In this document: positions 1-6,991 of the stretch, piece after piece
Layout: the number at the start of each line of letters is the position of its first letter
How positions within the stretch are numbered: position 1 is the first letter of the stretch
NCBI GenBank assembly: GCA_025928535.1
Contig: JAICJJ010000063.1
Coordinates: forward strand, 1-9,716
Reading direction: 5' to 3'
Length of the DNA: 9,716 nt
Source: Thermomicrobiales bacterium
Lineage (GTDB): Bacteria > Chloroflexota > Chloroflexia > Thermomicrobiales > UBA6265
Position numbers and translations under genes: made by a program
The notes under the pieces: generated by a model
Database searches by the model: none
Told to the model about the DNA's origin: nothing
The model's input: only the letters and a program-made list of their open reading frames with translations

Positions 1-1502
1 CCCAGCGCCAGCAATGCAAGAAGCCGCACGGTTGCCGCGACAACGACCAGCCGTGCAAGAAAAACAGCCAGTGCTGCACGAACCAGTGTGACAATCGCCG
101 CTGCGCCCCCAGGCTCGGCTGCGCGGCAGACGGCGACGCCTGCACCCAGAACAGCGATTGCTGCACGGGGAACTGCTTTGGTCAGGTTTGCGCCGCCAAG
201 GTCGATACCTGCAGCGGGACGGCGTGCGGTCCGGCGGCGACCGGCTGCTGCCCGGTGGACGGCTGTTGCCAGTCGCCGGCCAACCAGTGCAACCAGGCCG
301 GGTTGTGCTGCGCCCCGAACTGCGCGGGCAAACAATGCGGCCCCGACGGCTGCGGCAACCCGGACGGCAGGTGCGGCGCATGCTTGCCCGGCCAAAACTG
401 CAGCGCCAACGGCAAGTGTCAGGGGCAGCCGACCTGCTCGCTCGAGACGTGTCCGAACGGCTGTTGCGGCAAGAACGGGGTCTGCCAGCCGGGCAATACG
501 GAACAAGCGTGCGGCACGGGCGGCGCGGCGTGCGTGAGTTGTCCGGGATCGAAGACGACCTGTCAGAACGGGCAGTGTCAGTGCGCGCCGCAATGCCAGG
601 GCAAGCAATGCGGTCCGGACGGCTGCAGTGGTTCGTGCGGAACCTGTCCGACCGGCCAAACCTGCAACGAACAAAACGGCAAATGCAAGGGCGCGCCCTG
701 CGGGCAGAGCGGGGTCGTGTGCGCCGACGGCGAGGTCTGCTGCGGCTCGGTGTGCTGTCCGGCCGGGAACATCTGCTGCGGGGCGACGTGCTGCGCCGCC
801 GAGTTCTGCTGCGTGGGGGTGGGGGAGTGCTGCGGCGCGGGCCTGACCTGCTGCGGCGATGAGTGCACCGACCGTCAGACCGACCCGGAGAACTGCGGCA
901 TCTGCGACAACACCTGCGCCCCCGGCCAGGTCTGCACCGCGGGCAACTGCTGCACGCCGCAGACCAGTTGCCAACCCGGCCAGTGCGGCACGATCGGCGA
1001 TGGCTGCGGCGGCACGCTCCAGTGCGGCGCCTGCCCTGCCGGGCAGACCTGCTGCAGCGGAGTGTGCGCCGACCTCCAGTCCGACCCGGCGAACTGCGCC
1101 ACGTGTGGCCACGCCTGCCCCGCGGGGTGGGGCTGCTGTGGCGGACGGTGCGGCGACCTCTGCGAGGGCATCGGGTGCTGCGCGGCGGGATTGACGTGTG
1201 TGGACGGGAGTTGCGTGGTTGGCCAATGCAACGCGACGAACTGCCCGAGCGGGTACGAGTGCGTCCACGGCAGTTGCTTCCAGATCACCTCGGGCTTGTC
1301 GTGCGCCGGGTGCTCGCCTTCTGGGTGCGACGGTTGCTTCGGTGATGTCGATGGCAGCGGCAACTTCCTCTGCGGGCAATACTTCCCGTGTTCGCCCTTC
1401 ACTCCCAATTGCAACAACTTCTGTCAGAGCACCGCGGACTGCGCGGTCGGCACAGCCTGCGTCCTGGGCAGCGACGGAAACTTCTGCATCGCGCCATGCT
1501 AG
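1..1502 (+). CDS. Modular cysteine-rich secreted protein, 5'-truncated
   Basis: The reading frame is open from base 3 to the TAG at 1500-1502, giving 499 visible residues with the true start outside the window. About 105 residues are cysteine. Modules in order: two 'SxCCxxxC' knots (CKKNSQCCTNQC, CTQNSDCCTGNC) near residues 18-61; two copies of 'GKQCGPDGC...CGxC' (nt 312-430 and 585-700); a block of eight close CC pairs (nt 738-854); two Stig1-like units with 'D.Q.DP.NC..C...C' (nt 864-930 and 1071-1130); and a C-terminal tail with a 'DVDGSG' calcium-loop-like stretch. The paired cysteines and lack of any catalytic motif suggest a disulfide-stabilised extracellular or surface protein; the role is unknown. 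An internal GTG at 255 lies inside the continuous repeat pattern and is not a credible start. The Stig1/EGF-like resemblance is recalled, not searched. Confidence 0.85.
   Translation, partial: QRQQCKKPHGCRDNDQPCKKNSQCCTNQCDNRRCAPRLGCAADGDACTQNSDCCTGNCFGQVCAAKVDTCSGTACGPAATGCCPVDGCCQSPANQCNQAGLCCAPNCAGKQCGPDGCGNPDGRCGACLPGQNCSANGKCQGQPTCSLETCPNGCCGKNGVCQPGNTEQACGTGGAACVSCPGSKTTCQNGQCQCAPQCQGKQCGPDGCSGSCGTCPTGQTCNEQNGKCKGAPCGQSGVVCADGEVCCGSVCCPAGNICCGATCCAAEFCCVGVGECCGAGLTCCGDECTDRQTDPENCGICDNTCAPGQVCTAGNCCTPQTSCQPGQCGTIGDGCGGTLQCGACPAGQTCCSGVCADLQSDPANCATCGHACPAGWGCCGGRCGDLCEGIGCCAAGLTCVDGSCVVGQCNATNCPSGYECVHGSCFQITSGLSCAGCSPSGCDGCFGDVDGSGNFLCGQYFPCSPFTPNCNNFCQSTADCAVGTACVLGSDGNFCIAPC
312..700 (+). 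repeat. Duplicated 'GKQCGPDGC' cysteine module inside the first gene
   Basis: Two copies of about 40 residues begin at nt 312 and 585, 273 bases (91 codons) apart. Both start APxC and continue with GKQCGPDGC, then CGxC, PxGQxC and NGKC. At DNA level, bases 326-353 and 599-626 match at 25 of 28 positions. This is an in-frame module duplication; a third, more diverged relative (QPGQCGTIGDGCGG...CGAC) follows near nt 974-1040. Confidence 0.8.
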
Positions 1503-1563
1503 CGGGGAGCCGAACCGCCGGCAGCGCGGTCCTGGTGACGATCGATGAGGACGCACGGATTCC

Positions 1564-1581
1564 GCCGCGCCGTGGCGCGGC
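1564..1581 (-). terminator. Stem-loop after the 43-residue membrane protein gene
   Basis: An 8-base perfect inverted repeat (gccgcgcc, 2-base gap, ggcgcggc) lies 5 bases past the TGA of the minus-strand small gene and 61 bases past the TAG of the plus-strand Cys-rich gene. It sits between two convergent genes, so it could stop transcription from either side. There is no U-tract on either strand, so an intrinsic terminator is only possible; the stem may instead protect mRNA ends. Confidence 0.4.
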
Positions 1582-1586
1582 TGCGT

Positions 1587-1718
1587 TCAGCCGGTCGAAC
1601 CCAACGGCGGCTGCGGTGGTGTGTCAGGTCCGTCGCGACTGTCGCAGCCGAAGCGGGCGGCGAGCAACGCGAACAGCGCCAGCGCGACGATGGGAAAGAT
1701 CAATTGCACCATGACCAT
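1587..1718 (-). CDS. 43-residue single-pass small membrane protein
   Basis: ATG at 1718-1716 and TGA at 1589-1587 encode 43 residues. A GAAAGGA ribosome-binding site (1732-1726) lies 7 bases before the ATG. The N-terminal part is one uninterrupted hydrophobic helix (VQLIFPIVALALFALLAAR, about residues 4-22). It is followed by FGCDSRDG and a Pro-rich tail (PDTPPQPPLGSTG). The layout predicts a membrane anchor with a short polar C-terminus and a single Cys at residue 25. I recall short proteins ending in a helix plus 'RxGxDSRDG' in Thermomicrobia, but no function. It starts 24 bases after the stop of the 72-residue gene on the same strand, so the two are probably co-transcribed. Confidence 0.72.
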   Translation of the reverse strand: MVMVQLIFPIVALALFALLAARFGCDSRDGPDTPPQPPLGSTG

Positions 1719-1742
1719 CGTTCATTCCTTTCGGTGTGCGAT

Positions 1743-1961
1743 TCAGTCCTGACAAGCCGGACGCAACTGCCGGCGGCCGGCCGCCGGCTTCCGCCGAGCG
1801 ATGGCCTTTCCCCAATCGGCGATCCAGCGGCCGACCAACTCACGCACGGACGGCGATGGGATTCCCAATTCGCTCATCCGCCGTTCCCGCTCCGCTTCGC
1901 GGGCCAGATCCGCGTGGCGTTCGCGGGCGACATCGACTGACATGCCATCGAGTCTGTACAC
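1743..1961 (-). CDS. Hypothetical 72-residue charged helical protein
   Basis: GTG start at 1961-1959 with AGGGAG (1976-1971) 9 bases upstream; TGA at 1745-1743. An ATG six codons in (1943) has no comparable ribosome-binding site, so GTG is preferred. Residues 8-31 are a strongly charged, probably amphipathic helix rich in Arg, Glu and Ala (VARERHADLAREAERERR). Residues 38-56 form a second helix (SVRELVGRWIADWGKAIARR), and the tail is basic. There is no signal peptide and no recognised domain; small proteins with an 'AxERxADLxREAExxR' helix are familiar from Chloroflexota but uncharacterised. It lies 66 bases after metY and 24 bases before the 43-residue membrane protein gene. The close spacing suggests it is transcribed with both. 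Confidence 0.6.
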   Translation of the reverse strand: MYRLDGMSVDVARERHADLAREAERERRMSELGIPSPSVRELVGRWIADWGKAIARRKPAAGRRQLRPACQD

Positions 1962-2022
1962 GATTGTTGACTCCCTGAACGAAGCCGCGCCGAATACGTG
2001 ACGGTGGGGGAACGAGGCACCC

Positions 2023-3428
<1,406 letters not shown>

Positions 3429-3448
<20 letters not shown>

Positions 3449-3665
3449 CCGGCGAGAGACCATGCGTCATGAACAGGCTGGATTCGACGGGTTGCGGACA
3501 GGTCCAATGCGCGAGGCTCCAACCGGCCAGCGCAACGCACGCGTGGGCGAGACGACTGGCCTCCGCCGGTAATGCGGCGATGGCCAGGACCAGGGCGAGC
3601 ATGGCCGCCATTCCCAACCAGGCGGCACGACGCGCCCACGTCGGGGTCAGGGTCGGGGCGCGCAC
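3429..3665 (-). CDS. 78-residue small membrane protein, coupled to upstream gene
   Basis: GTG at 3665-3663 begins one base after the TGA (3669-3667) of the preceding Tat-exported protein. GGAG (3677-3674) lies 8 bases upstream, inside that gene, which is a classic coupling arrangement. TGA at 3431-3429 ends a 78-residue product. It has a basic N-terminus (WARRAAW), a strong transmembrane segment (LGMAAMLALVLAIAALPA, about residues 17-34) and a second, weaker hydrophobic stretch (LAHACVALAGWSLAHW, about 39-54). One or two passes are therefore possible. The two Cys residues are 43 and 56. I recognise no family. The same frame extends upstream to an ATG at 3773, but that would overlap the neighbouring gene by 107 bases, with an Arg-rich, unlikely N-terminus. 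Confidence 0.55.
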
Positions 3666-3666
3666 G

Positions 3667-4314
3667 TCACGTTCTCCGACCGGCGGCAGGCATCGCGTTT
3701 GCAGATTCCGCGGATGGCGCCGGCGCCGAGCCGGCTGGACGGCGCTGGCGATCACTCCGCACGACCTTTCCAAGGCACGTGACTTCGACCGCCACGTTGA
3801 GGCTGTTGTCGCTGGTGACCGGATCGGTGAAGTGCAGCGACAGCGGCCGGCCGCGTCCGTTCATGGCGATCTCGTAGACGTGATTGGTGGTGTAGTCGCC
3901 CCAGACATCGGGGCTGCCGCCGTCGATCGAGAGTCCCAGCCGCACGCCCTGGAACGTGAAGGTCGGCGAGGAGGGATCGTCGAAGGGGAAGGCGGCGACG
4001 GCGTCGTTGCCCGTTTGGGCATTGGTTTTCCAGGCGCCGATAGCGCGCAGCCGGTAGACCTCTCCTTTCAGGAGGACCGGGGTCCGGACCGAATCGCCGG
4101 TCGCCGGCACGAGCACGACGCCCACGCGCTGGCCCGGCCGACACGTTTTCGGGGGCTGGCGCTGGTGGTTGTGCTTTTGCCGGGCGGCCTTCGTCGCGCC
4201 GTCGCGGGAGACGAAGCCGCCGAGCGCGGCGCCGCCAAGGACCGCGAAAACCCGCCGGCGGGTCGGCGTTCGCCCCAATCCGGCCAACAGTTCGTCGAAT
4301 CGTCGCGCGTTCAT
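3667..4314 (-). CDS. Tat-exported beta-rich protein of unknown function
   Basis: ATG at 4314-4312 gives 215 residues ending at TGA 3669-3667. The start is chosen because the protein then opens with the leader MNARRFDELLAGL, followed by a twin-arginine motif (TRRR, about residues 18-21) and a hydrophobic Gly/Ala core (VFAVLGGAALGGF); no strong ribosome-binding site is visible. A basic linker follows. The mature part (about residues 55-180) alternates short hydrophobic strands, for example LLKGEVYRLRAIGAW, GVRLGLSIDG and RPLSLHFTDP. It ends in TSDNSLNVAVEV, resembling the closing strand ('DNSGSLTVEI') of lectin-like or carbohydrate-binding beta-sandwich domains. That resemblance is inference. 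Two mature Cys (in KTCRPG and EVTCLG) flank the domain and could form a disulfide. The last 35 residues are low-complexity Arg/Pro/Ala. Confidence 0.8.
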   Translation of the reverse strand: MNARRFDELLAGLGRTPTRRRVFAVLGGAALGGFVSRDGATKAARQKHNHQRQPPKTCRPGQRVGVVLVPATGDSVRTPVLLKGEVYRLRAIGAWKTNAQTGNDAVAAFPFDDPSSPTFTFQGVRLGLSIDGGSPDVWGDYTTNHVYEIAMNGRGRPLSLHFTDPVTSDNSLNVAVEVTCLGKVVRSDRQRRPAGSAPAPSAESANAMPAAGRRT

Positions 4315-4336
4315 GGTTGTCGCAAGGCCTCGATGG

Positions 4337-4380
4337 GGACAGGGCGGAGCCGGCCCACGGAATCGCGCTCCGCCCTGTCC
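4337..4380 (-). other. 14-bp perfect inverted repeat between cupin and beta-protein genes
   Basis: ggacagggcggagc (4337-4350) is exactly repeated in inverse at 4367-4380, with a 16-base loop; a G-U pair can extend the stem. It lies 132 bases past the cupin stop and 22 bases before the start of the Tat protein gene, so it falls either in that gene's 5' leader or at the end of the cupin transcript. Neither side has a U-tract. The surrounding 198 bases (4315-4512) hold no gene that I can support. Confidence 0.5.
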
Positions 4381-4512
4381 TGCTGGCTCGTGCGGCCCAA
4401 GCGGACCGCCCATCAGATCATGTCCGACGCGCCGCGCGCGGACGTCATCAAAACGATGCAATCGGACTGTGCAACTGCGGCCCGACGGCGCCGGACAGCG
4501 GTGTGAAATCGG

Positions 4513-5061
4513 CTACGACGTCGGCGTCGCGCTCATGTTCATGCCCGCCGGCATCAGCAGCGGCTGGCCCGTGGTCAGCACGAACGAGCCGAGGACGACC
4601 GCCGGCTCGGAGCCGGCTCCACGAGCGGTGTGGACGACGTCGTCTTCGTAATAAATGGCGTCGCCCGGATGAAGCACCACGTCGTCGCCCGGCTGCGTCA
4701 GGTCTTCGATGGCCTGCGGCGAGCCGGACGCCGCGCCACGCACGACGTGGGCGGTTCCCTTGACCAGCGTCCAGCCGAATTCGCCGGAGGCGACGCTCAA
4801 CACGGTCGTTCCCGGGTGGCTGTGCGGGAAGATCGACGCGCCCGGCTGGAAGACCAGGCGCACCGTGTAGAGCGTCTGGCCGGGGGCGCGCCCGGATGGG
4901 ACGGCGGCGAACACCTCGGCCGTGACGCCCGGCGCGAGTTGGTTTTCGGCGATCGGCGCCGGCGTCGCTTCCTGCGCGGCGATGCCGCGGGTGAAGAAGC
5001 CGGCGAACGCGACGAGCGCGATCAGCCCGAGCACCGAAATGTGAAGCGCTTTGCCTCGCAT
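4513..5061 (-). CDS. Secreted single-domain cupin protein
   Basis: ATG at 5061 is chosen because AAAGGA (5073-5068) lies 6 bases upstream and a clean signal peptide begins there (MRGKALHISVLGLIALVAFA, cleavage likely after GIAA, residue 29). The product is 182 residues ending at TAG 4515-4513. A short Pro/Ala spacer (QEATPAP) precedes a cupin domain: motif 1 'GASIFPHSHPGTT' (His80, His82) and motif 2 'HPGDAIYYEDDVVHTA' (His144). The three histidines could bind a metal, but the usual motif-1 glutamate is replaced by Thr86. The substrate is unknown; exported cupins of this kind are common in Thermomicrobia and uncharacterised. It is the first gene of the leftward block and is divergent from the propeller gene across about 700 bases. 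Confidence 0.88.
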   Translation of the reverse strand: MRGKALHISVLGLIALVAFAGFFTRGIAAQEATPAPIAENQLAPGVTAEVFAAVPSGRAPGQTLYTVRLVFQPGASIFPHSHPGTTVLSVASGEFGWTLVKGTAHVVRGAASGSPQAIEDLTQPGDDVVLHPGDAIYYEDDVVHTARGAGSEPAVVLGSFVLTTGQPLLMPAGMNMSATPTS

Positions 5062-5154
5062 GAACGATCCTTTCCGGGTTTGCATCCTGTCGGTCATCGA
5101 AACAATGTCGCGAGCAGGGCGTCCGGTCTGACCGTCGCCCGCTCCGGCGGGGAC

Positions 5155-5168
5155 CAACCTCCTCCTTT
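5155..5168 (-). promoter_or_regulatory. Strong Shine-Dalgarno-like tract with in-frame TTG upstream of the cupin
   Basis: The minus strand reads AAAGGAGGAGG immediately followed by TTG (5157-5155), in frame with the cupin and without an intervening stop. Using it would add 32 residues ahead of the signal peptide. The spacing is tight, and the ATG at 5061 has its own AAAGGA plus a proper signal peptide, so I treat this as an alternative start or leader signal, not the main start. Confidence 0.35.
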
Positions 5169-5232
5169 CGTTTGGCTGGGCAAATGATCTCGGCGACGGC
5201 GATCACGATCGCGGATGAGCGACCGAAGACCG

Positions 5233-5257
5233 CCGCTCGTCCGAGCGGATCGCTCGG
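5233..5257. repeat. Three-arm alternating inverted repeat
   Basis: ccgctcg (5233-5239) pairs with cgagcgg (5242-5248). The overlapping ccgagcg (5241-5247) pairs with cgctcgg (5251-5257). The middle arm can therefore form only one of two 7-bp stems at a time. This is a possible switch or a regulator-binding palindrome series; G+C-rich chance cannot be excluded. Confidence 0.4.
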
Positions 5258-5270
5258 CGCCCTTGTCGTT

Positions 5271-5326
5271 GTTCGCCACAGGCGAACGGGCGGTCCCGGC
5301 CCCGCTGGGCTCGTTTCCGCCCGTTC
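5271..5326. repeat. Overlapping 7-bp hairpin and 10-bp inverted repeat
   Basis: gttcgcc (5271-5277) and ggcgaac (5281-5287) form a perfect hairpin with a 3-base loop. The same region's gaacgggcgg (5284-5293) is perfectly inverted at 5317-5326 with a 23-base loop. The two structures share bases 5284-5287 and so exclude each other. On the minus strand they would lie in a long cupin leader RNA. Confidence 0.45.
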
Positions 5327-5531
5327 CCCTGCGTCGTGCGGCCTCTGCCTGGCCGCCCACCGCGATCATGCCGGCTGCGGTCGTTCCGGCCATCCACCAT
5401 TCGATGCAGATTGGCTATGCAAGCCGTGTGGGAGCGCGGCGCCGGACATCGCGTGGCCATCGCCGCGCTGCATGGCGCCGCGCATCGTCGTTTTCGGCGC
5501 TGGCCCGGTTCTGCCGGCGGCGACGACCGAC

Positions 5532-5553
5532 CGATCTGCATAAGCGATCTGCA
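5532..5553. repeat. Direct repeat of cgatctgca with 13-base period
   Basis: Two identical 9-mers, cgatctgca at 5532-5540 and 5545-5553, are separated by 4 bases, about 220 bases upstream of the propeller gene. Tandem half-sites of this form can be bound by activators, but no regulator is identifiable and the match may be chance. Confidence 0.3.
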
Positions 5554-5772
5554 CGATTCAGCGGATGCCGCCGGCGCCGCCGGGCGTCATGCTGGGTCCA
5601 TGACTGGGGCGCCGCGGGCGGCAAGCGGCGCAGCGACGACCTGCGGCACGAACGACGCCGCGCGGTTCAGCCGATCGATGAGCGCAACGGAGCAACCCGG
5701 GCGGCCGCGGCAGCCGACGCATTTCCAATGAAGACAGGCAAGTGAACGAACCAGGAGAAACGGAGCACGCCC

Positions 5773-6816
5773 ATGCAGAGCAAACGAACGCGCGCGAACC
5801 TCGGCCGAGTGGCGGCGGTGGCGCTGGCGGCGACCATGGTCGTCGCCGGCGGCCGCGTCGAACTCGCGGCGCTCACTCCGGTGGCGGCCGCGGCCAAAGC
5901 CAAACCGGCGGACGCCAAATCCAAGCCGGACGCCAAAGCCCGGCCCGACGCCAAATCGAACGCGGCCGCCAGGACCAAAGTCAAAAACGGCTTGATCGCG
6001 TTCGCCAGCGACCGGGTGACGACCGACAATCCCGAAGGCGACAACGAAATCTTCACGATGAAAGCGGACGGCTCCGGCGTCAAACAATTGACGAAAAACG
6101 AAGCCGAAGACTTCAATCCCAGTTGGTCCCCCAACGGCAAGAAGATCGCCTTCGTCACCAACCGGGATGGCAATTTCGAGGTCTACGTGATGAACGCCGA
6201 CGGCAGCGGCCAAACCGACCTCAGCAACAACAACGCGAACGACATCGCGCCCGATTGGTCGCCGGATGGCAAGAAGATCGCGTTTCAAACCGACCGGGAC
6301 GGCAACGACGAAATTTACGTGATGAATGCCGACGGCAGCGGCCAGACCAACCTGACCAAAAACGATGCGAACGACGACAAACCCGCCTGGTCGCCGGACG
6401 GAACGAAGATCGCGTTCCAGACTCCGCGGCCCGGTCCTGGCAACGAAGTCTTCGTGATGGACGCCAACGGCGCCAACCAGACCAACCTGACGAACAACGT
6501 GGCGAGCGATTTCTTCGCCGCCTGGTCGCCCAACGGCCGGCAAATCGCCTTCACCACCCTCCGCGACGGCAATTTCGAGGTCTACGTGATGAATGCGGAC
6601 GGCAGCGGCCAGACGAACCTGACGAAAAACGCCGGCAACGATTTCCGGCCCGCCTGGTCGCCGGACGGCAAGAAGATCGCCTTCATCAGCAGCCGCGGCG
6701 GCGACGAGGAAATCTTCACGATGAGCGCCGCCGGCGCGAACCAGACGAACCTCACCCAAACCGGAGCGACCGACTCCGACCCCGACTGGCAGGCGATCAA
6801 GGCGAAAAAGGGGTAG
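5773..6816 (+). CDS. Secreted six-blade WD40-like (PD40/TolB-type) propeller protein
   Basis: ATG at 5773 with GGAG (5762-5765) 7 bases upstream; 347 residues to TAG 6814-6816. Residues 1-41 are a basic start plus hydrophobic signal segment (VAAVALAATMVVAGG). Residues 42-62 form a low-complexity K/P/A/D linker. Residues 71-340 hold six PD40 blades of about 44 residues, each with 'W(S)P(D/N)GxxIAF', then 'DGNxEIYVMNADGSG' and 'QTNLT'. The final blade ends in DSDPDW, and N-terminal strand NGLIAF probably closes the ring. This is the propeller half of TolB without the TolB N-terminal domain and with no enzymatic domain. It is likely an extracytoplasmic binding scaffold with unknown ligand. The gene stands alone on the plus strand, convergent with the phosphoesterase gene. 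Confidence 0.92.
   Translation: MQSKRTRANLGRVAAVALAATMVVAGGRVELAALTPVAAAAKAKPADAKSKPDAKARPDAKSNAAARTKVKNGLIAFASDRVTTDNPEGDNEIFTMKADGSGVKQLTKNEAEDFNPSWSPNGKKIAFVTNRDGNFEVYVMNADGSGQTDLSNNNANDIAPDWSPDGKKIAFQTDRDGNDEIYVMNADGSGQTNLTKNDANDDKPAWSPDGTKIAFQTPRPGPGNEVFVMDANGANQTNLTNNVASDFFAAWSPNGRQIAFTTLRDGNFEVYVMNADGSGQTNLTKNAGNDFRPAWSPDGKKIAFISSRGGDEEIFTMSAAGANQTNLTQTGATDSDPDWQAIKAKKG
6169..6593 (+). repeat. 26-base exact repeat between blades 2 and 5 of the propeller
   Basis: Bases 6169-6194 and 6568-6593 are identical (encoding GNFEVYVMN) and the similarity continues through NADGSGQT with only synonymous changes. The copies are 399 bases apart, exactly 133 codons or three blades. This suggests a recent exchange or duplication of a multi-blade unit and is a potential recombination site. 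Confidence 0.75.
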
Positions 6817-6991
6817 CGGCGCGGCCCAAATCTGACGCGCTGACGGCCGGCGCGCGACCCGTGGCATCTGGACCGCCGACGGTTGCGCCAGGTCCTCCGA
6901 CACACCTTCGCCTGGCCGCTCGATCGCCGCGCCGGCAATCCGCTGCGCTCGTTCGCTCGCCTCCTCGGCTGAAACGTCCTCCCGGGGTTGC
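6817..6991. other. Convergent intergenic gap
   Basis: A 175-base gap separates the ends of the propeller and phosphoesterase genes. The only structure seen is a weak 6-bp inverted repeat (gccagg 6887-6892, cctggc 6911-6916) with an 18-base loop and no U-tract. No gene is supported. Confidence 0.5.

Larger units (their letters stand above)
5074..5761. other. Long divergent intergenic region without a supported gene
   Basis: Between the cupin and propeller genes I find no credible protein on either strand; the open frames here are Arg/Ala-rich and look like G+C artefacts. It must hold the promoters of both genes, but no convincing -35/-10 pair stands out. What is visible is secondary structure: overlapping inverted repeats at 5233-5257, a 7-bp hairpin at 5271-5287, a 10-bp inverted repeat at 5284-5326, and a 9-base direct repeat at 5532-5553. 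Confidence 0.55.

Noticed and set aside
255..257. GTG at 255 as the start of the first Cys-rich protein
   Set aside because: The frame and the cysteine pattern continue without a break back to the left edge, so the gene simply begins outside the window.
1966..2000. Plus-strand promoter starting at TTGACT
   Set aside because: No acceptable -10 hexamer lies 16-18 bases downstream, and no plus-strand gene follows it.
5074..5761. Several 60-185 residue open frames on both strands of the divergent region
   Set aside because: They are Arg/Ala/Pro-rich, overlap each other in many frames, and have no signal peptide, domain or good ribosome-binding site.
5587..6903. 438-residue open frame antisense to the propeller gene
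   Set aside because: It is a frame mirror of a repetitive G+C-rich gene. Its repeated VGVHHVDF-like segments are reverse complements of the blade repeats, and the plus-strand frame has a signal peptide and known domain.
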